Assembly (NCBI RefSeq): GCF_002899895.1
Contig: NZ_PPEI02000004.1
Span: forward strand, 426,894-490,893
Direction of reading: 5' to 3'
DNA: 64,000 nucleotides
Source of the DNA: Chryseobacterium oncorhynchi
GTDB taxonomy: Bacteria; Bacteroidota; Bacteroidia; Flavobacteriales; Weeksellaceae
Part shown: in pieces, positions 1-8,477 of the stretch
Numbering within the stretch: the stretch's first letter is position 1
Layout of the letters: each line of letters begins with the position of its first letter
Made by a program: the position numbers and the translations under genes
Notes under the pieces: model-generated
Databases searched by the model: none
Told to the model about the DNA's origin: nothing
The model's input: only the letters and a program-made list of their open reading frames with translations

Positions 1-3000
1 AACTTAAGATTTTCAGTGCATAATCATGCAGAAATTATTACTTCCAAAGGAATTCCCTCAACCGGAAAGAATTTCTTCACCGCTTTTGCTCCTATCACCG
101 TAAGCAATAATATCCTAAACTTCATGACCAGTATTCTGGCAACTGAAGACAACACTACTGTTACCATTACCGGCTACAGCCCACAAGTACAATTTTCAAA
201 TGGAACCACGGGCGCAACTAACCCCACAATGACTATCACCTTAAACAAAGGGCAATCTTATATCATTGACGGAATTGGAGACATGGCTGGAAATCTTGAT
301 GGATTTATAGGAGCGAAGATCACATCGAACAAACCAGTGAATGTTACCAATGGAAACTTCAATGGACAATATGCAGGAAATTTTTCCACAAGCTCTGATA
401 TTTTAATGGATCAGGCAGTACCGGTTGACCGACTTGGTAATGAATTTGCCCTCGTAAAGGGCAATGGAACTATTGGCTCTAATATGGAGGGCGCTATCAT
501 CGTTGCAACCCAAGATAACACGCAAATTTATGTTAATAATGAACTGGTTCCTGTTGCTACCCTCAACACCGGAAAATACTTTGTAATTCCGGATACTAAA
601 TACATGCTTCAGGGCGGAGGACATTATAACTTATATATTAAAACTTCTAAAAACGCCTATGTTTACCAAATTTTATCCGGAGATTCTAATACAGGAAACG
701 AAGTGGCTACCGGAGGTTTCAATTTTATTCCCGCTCTAAATTGCTATCTTCCAAAGCAGATTAATGAACTGGGGTTTATTGATGAAAACTTTGTTCATTC
801 CAATGGAAATCCACTGGGAATTCTTAATATTCCTACAAAGCTGAATCTTATTACAGAAAGAGGAGCTACGGTTACCGTAAACGGTGTAAACCCACCAGCT
901 TCAACCGGCCCTTACAATATGACCGGAACCAATAATTGGGTTACTTATGGAATCCCCAATACTACAGGAACTATAACCATAGTTTCAAATAAAGCTATTA
1001 CTGCAGGGATTACTGCAGGAAGTGATGCAGTAGGATATGGAGGATTCTTTGCAGGTTTTCCTACACAACCTGTGATTATAAAATCAGGAGGAAATTGTGC
1101 TCCGGGAATGGTACTTACTGTGGATCCTATCATTTATGATACCTATCAATGGTATAGGAATGGGAATCCGGTTTCTGGTGCTACAGGCTCATCTATTACT
1201 CCCACACAGTCCGGATATTATACCTGTTCTGTGACTATGGGCAGCTGCGCTCCTTTAGTGACTGAACAGTTTAAAGTATTGAATTGTACCAAGCTTACGA
1301 CGACCTCTTATGATGTGTGTACCAGTCAGATTATATCACCTACATTCACCAACTCGCCCCAAATCCCGGTACCTGCTACAGTTGCTATTACAACTCCACC
1401 CGCCCTTGGTACGGCAGTTATAAATCCTACTACAGGAATCATTACCTATACAGTTAATACTCCTGGTACAGCAGGAACGGATACATTCACTTATACTTTC
1501 TGTGGCAATGATCCTGACTTTCCGGATTGTGAAACCGTCACTGTAAACATCAATATCAAAGCTATTACCGTTACCAATGTAACGATGAAGGCCTGTGATA
1601 TAAACGGACAAGGAACATTTAATCTGACTACAGCCAATGTAACAGCAAATAGCCCTGTCAACATCACCTATTATCCGACTCTATTAGATGCTCAAACGGA
1701 AAATCCTGCTGCCCTGATTACTACCGCAAATTCTTATACCGCCCCTAACGGCACCATTGTATATGCCGTAGTAAAAAATAGCCTAGGCTGTAAAAGTATC
1801 GCACAGATCACTCTTTCCCTTTACAACAAAGCCATAGTTGTGGACAATTACAATGGTATTTTCTGTGATGATAATATGGATGGAACAGTAAATGTCATAT
1901 TATCCAATATCACAGGTATTGTGCTTAATAATCCAACCTATTTTGCAGTAAGATATTATGCAAATTTAGCCGATGCCAATGCAGGAAATGCCAACACACT
2001 TCCTAATATCTGGAGCTATACAACGACGACAACCATCTACATCAGAGTAGATTCTCCTGATGGATGCGCATCAGTCATTAAACCTTTACAGTTCAGTATT
2101 GGAGCAAGAATACCATTATCAAGTAGATCTGTTACAGATACTGTGTGTGATGACGACCTAGATGGAGTAAAATCTGTAAACCTTGCTCAATTTATCCCGA
2201 TGTTCACGACAGATCCTAATGTAACGTATACATTTCATGGAAGCTTGTCAGATGCTCAAAATGACATTAATCCAATTTCAGCAACAATCAATATTACAAC
2301 TCCTCAGACTTTTTATATCCGTTTTGAAAAAAATGGTGTCTGCCCGGAGGTTGCCTCTATTAAAATCACTATTAAAATTCCTAAAAAATCAGACCTACTG
2401 ATAAACCAGACCATTTGTCCAAAAACAACGACAACACTGGATGCCGGTCCAGGATTTGAAAAATATCTGTGGAGCACCGGAGCAACCACTCATTCTATCA
2501 CCAATGTTCCAGCCGGAAGCTATTGGGTAGAACTCACTTTCAATGGATGTGTTTACAAACAACTGGTAAACGTTACAGAATATCAGCTTCCTCTGATTAC
2601 TTCTATTGAAATTGACGGAACTACTGTAAAAGTTGGAGCCACTGGTGGTACACCACCCTATCAATACTCACTGGATGGCGTCATTTGGCAGAGTTCAAAT
2701 GTCTTCTATAATGTACCAAGAGGAGCCCACAATGTTATAGTAAGAGATTCTAAGCTATGTGGAGAAGTTAAAAAGGAATTTGCCATTATTAATCTTATCA
2801 ATACCATTACGCCCAATGGTGATGGTCGTAATGAGGGAATTGATTATTCTGCTTTAATGGCCAATGATAATCTTGTATTCCGCATCTTTGACCGGTATGG
2901 AGCCGAAATCTTCAGAGGAACCCCAGAAAACAGATATACCTGGGACGGAAGAATCGGAGGCCGATATGTTCCTACCGCCACCTATTGGTATTTTATCACC

Positions 3001-3066
3001 TGGACAGAATACGGATCTGCAATTTCGATAAAATATTCAAGCTGGTTATTGGTAAAACATAGGTAA
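1..3066 (+). CDS. Large T9SS type B surface protein with IgGFc-binding-like region (5' partial)
   Basis: The reading frame is open at base 1, so the gene starts before the window; the GTG at 16 is not a convincing start. The first ~350 visible residues look like the IgGFc-binding N-terminal domain family found in large Bacteroidota surface proteins. After them come Ig-like segments, with paired cysteines and repeated starts of the type 'CDDNMDGTVNV' and 'CDDDLDGVKSV'. The last ~90 residues (NTITPNGDGRNEG, then FRIFDRYGAEIFRG and YTWDGR) are the gliding-motility-associated C-terminal domain, which is the T9SS type B sorting signal. The product is therefore expected to be exported by T9SS and anchored at or released from the cell surface, perhaps as an adhesin. 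A 15-bp terminator hairpin follows. The ligand is unknown. Confidence 0.9.
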   Translation, partial: NLRFSVHNHAEIITSKGIPSTGKNFFTAFAPITVSNNILNFMTSILATEDNTTVTITGYSPQVQFSNGTTGATNPTMTITLNKGQSYIIDGIGDMAGNLDGFIGAKITSNKPVNVTNGNFNGQYAGNFSTSSDILMDQAVPVDRLGNEFALVKGNGTIGSNMEGAIIVATQDNTQIYVNNELVPVATLNTGKYFVIPDTKYMLQGGGHYNLYIKTSKNAYVYQILSGDSNTGNEVATGGFNFIPALNCYLPKQINELGFIDENFVHSNGNPLGILNIPTKLNLITERGATVTVNGVNPPASTGPYNMTGTNNWVTYGIPNTTGTITIVSNKAITAGITAGSDAVGYGGFFAGFPTQPVIIKSGGNCAPGMVLTVDPIIYDTYQWYRNGNPVSGATGSSITPTQSGYYTCSVTMGSCAPLVTEQFKVLNCTKLTTTSYDVCTSQIISPTFTNSPQIPVPATVAITTPPALGTAVINPTTGIITYTVNTPGTAGTDTFTYTFCGNDPDFPDCETVTVNINIKAITVTNVTMKACDINGQGTFNLTTANVTANSPVNITYYPTLLDAQTENPAALITTANSYTAPNGTIVYAVVKNSLGCKSIAQITLSLYNKAIVVDNYNGIFCDDNMDGTVNVILSNITGIVLNNPTYFAVRYYANLADANAGNANTLPNIWSYTTTTTIYIRVDSPDGCASVIKPLQFSIGARIPLSSRSVTDTVCDDDLDGVKSVNLAQFIPMFTTDPNVTYTFHGSLSDAQNDINPISATINITTPQTFYIRFEKNGVCPEVASIKITIKIPKKSDLLINQTICPKTTTTLDAGPGFEKYLWSTGATTHSITNVPAGSYWVELTFNGCVYKQLVNVTEYQLPLITSIEIDGTTVKVGATGGTPPYQYSLDGVIWQSSNVFYNVPRGAHNVIVRDSKLCGEVKKEFAIINLINTITPNGDGRNEGIDYSALMANDNLVFRIFDRYGAEIFRGTPENRYTWDGRIGGRYVPTATYWYFITWTEYGSAISIKYSSWLLVKHR

Positions 3067-3074
3067 AAGATCAG

Positions 3075-3115
3075 AGGCTGAAAGAAAGTAATTCAATAAA
3101 ACTTTCTTTCAGCCT
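3075..3115 (+). terminator. Rho-independent terminator after the surface protein
   Basis: A perfect 15-bp stem (3075-3089 with 3101-3115) has an 11-base loop and is followed by a T-rich stretch. Confidence 0.85.
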
Positions 3116-3244
3116 TTTACTTTTAAGGCATAATTTGAACTAAAATGAAGTTTATAACACTCATTAACAATTTAATCCTAAAGTTTAATATAACTTTAAC
3201 CACTATTCTTTATCCAATTAGACACAAATTGCTGTATTTCTATG

Positions 3245-3252
3245 TAATTTTG
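3245..3252 (+). promoter_or_regulatory. Bacteroidota -7 element (TAATTTTG)
   Basis: TAATTTTG fits the TAnnTTTG consensus of the Bacteroidota primary sigma factor. It ends 8 bases before the ATG of the next gene, so the leader would be very short. Confidence 0.5.
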
Positions 3253-3260
3253 CCAATTAT

Positions 3261-4052
3261 ATGAAGAAACTGTTTACTCTGTTGCTATTGGTTTTTCTGG
3301 CAAAAATCAATGCTCAAATGTATTCCGGAGAAGTATTTCTAAGGGATAACTCTATCTTGTATCTTAATCAGGTATATGTTACCAATTTGAACACACAAAA
3401 AACTGTTCTTACGGATTACAATGGTAATTTTAATGTTCCCGCAAACCCTGGGGATGTTATCCGTTTTACCTCTATTGTTACCGAAAGAAAAGACATCAAG
3501 ATGACTCCACAATTGCTAGGACAGAAAAATCTTATAGAGCTAAAGATTGCATATTATGAGATCCAGGAAATTGTACTAAACAGATTCAAGCCTACCGGAA
3601 ATCTTCGGTATGATGTAAACTCATTAAGGAAAGAAGATAAAGGGCTAGCTATTAAGAAAGTAATTGGACTTCCAGAGCCTAAAGGAGATGGTACTCCGCC
3701 TGAACTTCCGGTTGCCGGATTAAGAGATGGTGGACTTACGTTAAGCCTTGGGAGCATTTATGATATGCTTTCAGGAGAAAGAAAGAAAAAACAACGTTAT
3801 CAGGCCTATGAAAAGATGAACACTTCTGTTACCCAGATAAAAAATTATTTAGGAAAAGATTATTTCACAAGATTCAAAATTCCTGAAAACCTGATTGACA
3901 ACTTCCTTCAGTTTGTTTATACCTCAGAGAATATACAGCCTTATGTTTCAGCCGGAAACTTTGAAGCGATAAAAATACCTATCGAGAAATACGTCCCTAT
4001 CTACCAAAAAAGATTAAGAAATTCTCATCTTCAGGAGGTGGTCGCCAAGTAA
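3261..4052 (+). CDS. Secreted protein with carboxypeptidase-like regulatory domain
   Basis: 263 residues. A signal peptide (MKKLFTLLLLVFLAKINA, cleavage before Q19) is followed by a beta-sandwich of the carboxypeptidase-regulatory-like type at about residues 22-100 (VYVTNLNTQKTVLTDYNGNF, then PGDVIRFTS). That fold usually serves as a small structural or anchoring module in Bacteroidota envelope proteins. The rest is charged and mainly helical, with no catalytic motif that I recognise. It has its own -7 element and a strong terminator, so it is probably monocistronic. An envelope or periplasmic location is inferred; the function is unknown. Confidence 0.75.
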   Translation: MKKLFTLLLLVFLAKINAQMYSGEVFLRDNSILYLNQVYVTNLNTQKTVLTDYNGNFNVPANPGDVIRFTSIVTERKDIKMTPQLLGQKNLIELKIAYYEIQEIVLNRFKPTGNLRYDVNSLRKEDKGLAIKKVIGLPEPKGDGTPPELPVAGLRDGGLTLSLGSIYDMLSGERKKKQRYQAYEKMNTSVTQIKNYLGKDYFTRFKIPENLIDNFLQFVYTSENIQPYVSAGNFEAIKIPIEKYVPIYQKRLRNSHLQEVVAK

Positions 4053-4089
4053 AATCTTATCTGAAAAGAAATCAAAATTTCATATAGAC

Positions 4090-4120
4090 AATAATCCATG
4101 TATCATTCACATGGATTATT
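4090..4120 (+). terminator. Rho-independent terminator
   Basis: A perfect 12-bp stem (4090-4101 with 4109-4120) with a 7-base loop is followed directly by a run of T. Confidence 0.85.
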
Positions 4121-4312
4121 TTTTTTACTATTTAATCTTGGTTATTTAACTTTTACTAAAAATTTTCATTTAATATTCAAAAATATGCTTAAATTTATGT
4201 CACAATCAAGTGTTTAAAATAAAAACAATACGATCTCGTTATCATAGTAAAAACTAATTGACCTAAACACAAATTAAGAGAAAGTACACCATTTTTAACT
4301 TAATATTTATTA

Positions 4313-5086
4313 ATGAAAAAATTACTTTTACTTATTAGCTCAGTCTTGTTTTTCAGTTTGTCTGCCCAAAAAAAAGGGAAAGACTACAGCGATATTATAA
4401 AAAGCAATAACATCTATGAAATCAATGCTTTCTTAAGAGACGCTCATCCTGATGATCCAAGACGATCTGTACTGAAACCAAGGGTTATGGAACTGATGAA
4501 AGAATACATCAAAAACGCCCACCCGGAAGATCAGAAAGTAAAAGATATGCAGGAAATGCTTGCCCTTCTAAGAAGAAGGCCTTCTACGAAGATTACTTTT
4601 GATGAAATGAATGCCATCATCAAACAGAAACAAATTGCAAAATATAAGGCTGAACTGGCTGCAAAGCAATCTACCACTGTTTATACCCCAAGTACAACAC
4701 AAAATACCTTTGTTGTAAATACAGCTGCAAATGCTGCCATACCCAATGCTGAAGCTGAGGAATTCAACATGCTGATGAAAGTCTCTCCTATTGAGCATCA
4801 AAATAAAACAGTAAAAATCCTCAATTCGTTATTTGATAACGATCCTAATGCCAAGGAGTTCATTATTCTTATTCAAAATAATTCTGACTGTAATATCATT
4901 GTAAGAATGGAAGGAGTTGGAAATTCCAAATATAGACTTGCTGTTCCCGCTCATGGTGATAACTCTATAGTGATAGAAAAAGGACAGTATCTCTTCACAA
5001 GTTTAGTCTGTGGAGCGCAGTATGCCTCACAAAAAACAATTCAAAAGCCAATTATGGTAGCCTTGGGGAGCGCAACAGCAAAGTAA
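4313..5086 (+). CDS. Secreted protein of unknown function, paralogue 1 of 3
   Basis: 257 residues with a signal peptide (MKKLLLLISSVLFFSLSAQ). The N-terminal part contains 'LRDAHPDDPRRSVLKPRVM', nearly the same as in the gene at 5878 (LKNAHPDDPKKSVLKPKLI). The C-terminal ~90 residues hold 'NNSDCNIIVRMEG', 'LAVPAHGDNSIVIEKGQY' and a second Cys (LVCGAQY). These two cysteines are conserved in all three paralogues of this cluster and could form a disulfide in a small beta-sandwich. I recognise no enzyme motif. The three copies probably arose by tandem duplication in the Chryseobacterium lineage; trmB now sits between copies 1 and 2. Confidence 0.75.
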   Translation: MKKLLLLISSVLFFSLSAQKKGKDYSDIIKSNNIYEINAFLRDAHPDDPRRSVLKPRVMELMKEYIKNAHPEDQKVKDMQEMLALLRRRPSTKITFDEMNAIIKQKQIAKYKAELAAKQSTTVYTPSTTQNTFVVNTAANAAIPNAEAEEFNMLMKVSPIEHQNKTVKILNSLFDNDPNAKEFIILIQNNSDCNIIVRMEGVGNSKYRLAVPAHGDNSIVIEKGQYLFTSLVCGAQYASQKTIQKPIMVALGSATAK

Positions 5087-5156
5087 CCAAAACAATATCA
5101 TAGTTTCTCCATAGGTCTTTTAGCTTTAAAAGGTCTATATTCTATGCAAATTTTAC

Positions 5157-5164
5157 TATTTTTG
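5157..5164 (+). promoter_or_regulatory. -7 element (TATTTTTG) upstream of trmB
   Basis: It matches TAnnTTTG and lies 20 bases upstream of the trmB ATG. It supports separate transcription of trmB from the preceding paralogue gene. Confidence 0.5.
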
Positions 5165-5184
5165 CAGACATTTTATAAATCTCA

Positions 5185-5862
5185 ATGGGCAAGAATAAAT
5201 TAGCAAGATTTGCAGAAAACAAAATATTACCAAACGTAATCCAACCGACAAGAGAAGATGCTTTAAACGGCTTCGATCTTAAGGGAAAATGGAGAGAAAA
5301 CTTCTTTAAAAATGACAATCCAATAGTGCTGGAACTAGGTTGTGGAAAGGGAGAATATTCTGTAGGGCTGGCAAAAACATTTCCTGAAAAAAACTTTATC
5401 GGAATTGACATTAAAGGTGCCAGATTTTGGTTTGGAGCTAAAGAGGCTGTTGAAAATAACATGAATAATGTCGCTTTCTTAAGATCCCAGATTGAACTTG
5501 TTGACCATTTCTTTGCTGAGAATGAAGTAGATGAAATCTGGATCACTTTTCCGGATCCACAGATCAAATATAAAAGAACAAAACACAGATTAACTCATCC
5601 GGACTTTTTAAATCGATACAAAAAATTCCTTAAGCCTGGTGGTGTTATCCATTTGAAAACAGATTCAGAATTTCTTCACGGATATACTTTGGGGTACCTG
5701 CAAGGTGCAGGACATGAAATCATTACTGCTCACCATGACATCTATGGAGCACCTGAATATGATCCTAATACAGAACATTTGAGAGACATCAAAACGTATT
5801 ATGAGGAACTGTTCTCGGCTAAAGGAAAAACAATTACGTATATAAAATTTCGTATAAGCTGA
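5185..5862 (+). CDS. trmB: tRNA (guanine-N7-)-methyltransferase TrmB
   Basis: 225 residues, normal for TrmB, which forms m7G46 in the variable loop of tRNAs using S-adenosylmethionine. The Rossmann-fold SAM motif is 'VLELGCGKGEYSVGLA' (about residues 48-63), followed by the acidic 'GIDIKGARFW'. The family signature 'ITFPDPQIKYKRTKHRL' lies at about residues 119-135, with 'PDFL' just after it. The C-terminal 'HLKTDSEFLHGYTL' is also typical. It is cytoplasmic. The gene following it starts 15 bases after the stop codon and may be co-transcribed, although that gene belongs to an unrelated secreted family. Confidence 0.95.
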   Translation: MGKNKLARFAENKILPNVIQPTREDALNGFDLKGKWRENFFKNDNPIVLELGCGKGEYSVGLAKTFPEKNFIGIDIKGARFWFGAKEAVENNMNNVAFLRSQIELVDHFFAENEVDEIWITFPDPQIKYKRTKHRLTHPDFLNRYKKFLKPGGVIHLKTDSEFLHGYTLGYLQGAGHEIITAHHDIYGAPEYDPNTEHLRDIKTYYEELFSAKGKTITYIKFRIS

Positions 5863-5877
5863 TGAAATAAATAACTT

Positions 5878-6564
5878 TTGATGAAAAAAAAAATTTTGAC
5901 GATTTTATTTTTCACTTTCCTTACTCCTGCCTTTACTTATGCGCAAAAAAGCAGTAAAGACATTCTAAAAAGCACAAATATCAAGGAAATTGAAGAATAT
6001 CTAAAGAACGCACACCCTGACGATCCGAAAAAGAGTGTACTAAAACCTAAACTCATTGCTCTAAAAAATTCTGAGTGGACTAAAGGAGCACTTACCGCCA
6101 AACCAATGGAAGCAAGGCCTGTATTGGCTGATATTCCTAAGAATGCAATGAAAGACCCCAATTCTAAAGAGGCGGAGGAATTTAAGCGGTTAATTGCTGA
6201 AACATCCACTGAACATAAGGAGAAAACAGCAATGCTCCTGAATGCAATGTTAAATGAGGATATTACTAAAAAAGAAGCTGTTCTTCTATTTAAAAATAAC
6301 TCAGACTGCAACATTGTTCTTCGGATAGACGGAAAAGATTACTATAATCTTGCCGTTCCTGCACATGGAGAAAATTTTATTGTAATAAACAAAGGTTCTT
6401 ATACTCTCAACAGTAACGTTTGCGATATGAAGTACTTTTCCCAAAAGGACGTAAAAAAAAGTATCTTTGTAACCATTGATAATCCGAGACAGTCTGCTGC
6501 TGAACAAAAGCCTGCTGTTACACCGGAAAAACCTCTAAAAAAGAAAAGCAAAAAAAGAAAATAG
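5878..6564 (+). CDS. Secreted protein of unknown function, paralogue 2 of 3
   Basis: 228 residues with a signal peptide ending near 'TPAFTYAQ'. It shares with the gene at 4313 the segments 'SKDILKSTNIKEIEEYLKNA', 'HPDDPKKSVLKPK' and 'NNSDCNIVLRIDG', 'LAVPAHGENFIVINKGSY', and the second Cys in 'SNVCDMKY'. The middle region is shorter than in paralogue 1. A highly basic tail (KPLKKKSKKRK) is unusual for an exported protein and may contact lipid or nucleic acid. The next gene begins 2 bases after its stop codon, so the two are clearly one transcription unit. The function is unknown. Confidence 0.75.
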   Translation: MMKKKILTILFFTFLTPAFTYAQKSSKDILKSTNIKEIEEYLKNAHPDDPKKSVLKPKLIALKNSEWTKGALTAKPMEARPVLADIPKNAMKDPNSKEAEEFKRLIAETSTEHKEKTAMLLNAMLNEDITKKEAVLLFKNNSDCNIVLRIDGKDYYNLAVPAHGENFIVINKGSYTLNSNVCDMKYFSQKDVKKSIFVTIDNPRQSAAEQKPAVTPEKPLKKKSKKRK

Positions 6565-6566
6565 GT

Positions 6567-7004
6567 ATGAAAAAGCTATTAATTCTCACAGGAATTTCAT
6601 TGATTCTTACCAGTTGTAGTGCCAACTATGGCGGTTATCCTATAAGAAATCCCTATCCTACCAATAATTCTGGTGGAAGTGCAGCTAATACAGCAAGAGA
6701 ATATAACGAGCTTATAAAAACCTATAAACCAGAAACTGCTGATGTACTCAGCGATCTTCTCAATGATGATGATCCGGGCAACCCCAGGACCTCCATTTCA
6801 GTAGAGAATAAGTCTCCCTGTAACATGGTACTTACGGTAAGTGGAAACGGTTTTTTTAAGAAAATTCCTATTGGTGCCGGAAAAATAGGCTATACTATGG
6901 TTCCTAAAAATCAAAACTACAGACTTTCAGGCATGGTTTGTAACTCATCCTATCAGTCCACAAAGTATATAACAAGCTCCTATTCTATAACGCTTAGAAA
7001 CTAA
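6567..7004 (+). CDS. Small lipoprotein, paralogue 3 of 3
   Basis: 145 residues with a lipoprotein signal (LILTGISLILTSC, Cys17). It lacks the N-terminal 'HPDDP' part but keeps the C-terminal module: 'VENKSPCNMVLTVSG', 'IPIGAGKIGYTMVPK' and 'SGMVCNSSYQSTKY', matching the two conserved cysteines and spacing of the genes at 4313 and 5878. It is probably anchored in the outer membrane, where it might bind or hold the soluble paralogues; this is inference. A terminator follows directly. Confidence 0.7.
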   Translation: MKKLLILTGISLILTSCSANYGGYPIRNPYPTNNSGGSAANTAREYNELIKTYKPETADVLSDLLNDDDPGNPRTSISVENKSPCNMVLTVSGNGFFKKIPIGAGKIGYTMVPKNQNYRLSGMVCNSSYQSTKYITSSYSITLRN

Positions 7005-7011
7005 TATAAGG

Positions 7012-7035
7012 CCACAGAATTCTGTGGTCTTTCTT
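7012..7035 (+). terminator. Rho-independent terminator of the secreted-paralogue operon
   Basis: The stem ccacag/ctgtgg (7012-7017 with 7022-7027) has a 4-base loop and is followed by tctttcttttt. Confidence 0.7.
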
Positions 7036-7090
7036 TTTACCTCTATTCTCAATAAAATCTAACTGTTTCAACATCTATAAAAGCAAAAAA

Positions 7091-7112
7091 ACGCTGAACC
7101 GAAGTTCAGCGT
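7091..7112 (-). terminator. Terminator of the rplM-rpsI-rpsB operon
   Basis: A perfect 9-bp stem (7091-7099 with 7104-7112). Read on the minus strand the loop is a C(UUCG)G tetraloop and the stem is followed by a T run. The A run on the other side means it could also stop plus-strand transcription. Confidence 0.9.
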
Positions 7113-7139
7113 TTTTTCTATATTAAAGAAAATCTTTAA

Positions 7140-7901
7140 TTATTCTGCATCGAAATCAGCATCTGTATCAGCAGACACTTTTTCTCCTTCTTCTTTAGAT
7201 TTTTCTTTATCAGCTTTTCTTTGAGACTGACCTTCTTTGATAGAATCAGAAACAATGCTCAAGATCATATCAATAGACTTAGAAGCATCATCGTTTCCTG
7301 GGATAACGAAGTCAACTTTTCTAGGGTCAGAGTTTGTATCAACGATACCGAAAACTGGAATACCTAATTTCTTAGCTTCAGTTACCGCGATGTGTTCTCT
7401 TAAGATATCAACTACAAAGATTGCAGAAGGAAGTCTAACCATGTCAGAGATAGAACCTAAGTTTTTCTCTAAGTTAGCTCTTTGTCTGTCAACTTGTAAT
7501 CTTTCTTTTTTAGATAAAGTTTCGAACGTACCGTCTTTTTTCATTTTGTCGATAGAGTTCATCTTCTTCACCGCCTTTCTGATAGTAACGAAGTTCGTTA
7601 ACATACCTCCTGGCCATCTTTCTGTAATATAAGGCATATTAAGTTCAGAAGCGTGTTTTGCAACAACTTCTTTCGCTTGCTTCTTAGTAGCTACGAAAAG
7701 AACTTTTTTACCTGCAGAAGTTAATTTCTCTAAAGCGCTGCACGCCTCATCTAATTTAACTGCTGTTTTATGTAAGTCTACAATGTGAATACCGTTTTTC
7801 TCCATAAAAATGTATGGAGCCATATTTGGATTCCACTTTCTAGTCATGTGACCGAAGTGTACGCCAGCCTCTAAAAGGTCTTTTACATTTGCTTTTGCCA
7901 T
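7140..7901 (-). CDS. rpsB: 30S ribosomal protein S2
   Basis: 253 residues. It begins with the family hallmark 'LLEAGVHFGHMTRKWNPNM', followed by 'IFMEKNGIHIVDLHKT', 'VLFVATKKQAKEVV' and 'ERWPGGMLTNFVTIRK'. The later 'GIVDTNSDPRKVDFVIPGND' is also diagnostic. S2 joins the 30S head late in assembly. The acidic C-terminal tail is common in Bacteroidota S2. It is the last gene of a minus-strand ribosomal operon. tsf, which often follows rpsB in bacteria, is absent: a terminator lies 28 bases beyond the stop codon. A 183-base leader separates it from rpsI. Confidence 0.98.
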   Translation of the reverse strand: MAKANVKDLLEAGVHFGHMTRKWNPNMAPYIFMEKNGIHIVDLHKTAVKLDEACSALEKLTSAGKKVLFVATKKQAKEVVAKHASELNMPYITERWPGGMLTNFVTIRKAVKKMNSIDKMKKDGTFETLSKKERLQVDRQRANLEKNLGSISDMVRLPSAIFVVDILREHIAVTEAKKLGIPVFGIVDTNSDPRKVDFVIPGNDDASKSIDMILSIVSDSIKEGQSQRKADKEKSKEEGEKVSADTDADFDAE

Positions 7902-8084
7902 GTTTTCTGTTTTTGTTAGTTTACTTTCCGTCTTTTAAACAATCAACAACTTCTTTAGATGGGAGAAGCGTTTGGATGCTAAACGTAACGGGCAATTTTT
8001 TTGTTTAGATAAATAGATTTTAGATAAAAGACAACAAATAGAATAAATTCTGAAATCTGAAATCTTGAATCTGAAGTCTGAAAA
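7902..8084 (-). promoter_or_regulatory. rpsB leader with two adjacent hairpins and a degenerate repeat
   Basis: The rpsI-rpsB gap is far longer than the rplM-rpsI gap of 6 bases. Two small hairpins stand side by side (7950-7954 with 7964-7968, and 7969-7973 with 7981-7985). Upstream lie a twice-occurring tttagataaa on the plus strand and a degenerate direct repeat of the form ctgaaat at 8050-8086. A ribosomal-protein leader structure is possible, but no known leader family was recognised. Confidence 0.3.
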
Positions 8085-8471
8085 TTAACGTTTTGAGAAT
8101 TGGAATCTCTTTCTTGCTTTTTTCTGACCTGGCTTCTTTCTTTCCACCATTCTTGCGTCTCTTGTAAGTAAACCAGCTGGCTTTAATGCTAATCTGAACT
8201 CAGCGTTGATTTCGCATAAAGCTCTTGAAATACCTAATCTGATAGCCTCTGCCTGACCTGTATTACCACCACCGAAAACATTTACGGTAACGTCATACTG
8301 ACCAACAGTCTCAGAAAGGATAAACGGTTGGTTTAGTTTGTAAACCATCACGTCTGTAGAGAAATAAGTTGTAGCATCTTTACCGTTTACTGTAATAACA
8401 CCAGAACCTGGTTTTACATAAACTCTAGCTACAGAAGTTTTTCTTCTTCCGATTTTGTGAACTATAGACAT
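8085..8471 (-). CDS. rpsI: 30S ribosomal protein S9
   Basis: 128 residues, the usual bacterial length. The N-terminal '[18 protein letters not shown]', the central '[21 protein letters not shown]' and the C-terminal '[19 protein letters not shown]' followed by 'QFSKR' are all diagnostic. The basic tail reaches into the P site of the 30S subunit. The start codon lies 6 bases after the rplM stop, the classic rplM-rpsI pair. Confidence 0.98.
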   Translation of the reverse strand: MSIVHKIGRRKTSVARVYVKPGSGVITVNGKDATTYFSTDVMVYKLNQPFILSETVGQYDVTVNVFGGGNTGQAEAIRLGISRALCEINAEFRLALKPAGLLTRDARMVERKKPGQKKARKRFQFSKR

Positions 8472-8477
8472 AATTAA

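Noticed and set aside
8050-8086. Run of ctgaaat-like repeats, possible CRISPR or tandem array
   Set aside because: Only four or five degenerate 7-9-base units with no spacers, and no cas genes. Better seen as decayed intergenic repeat.
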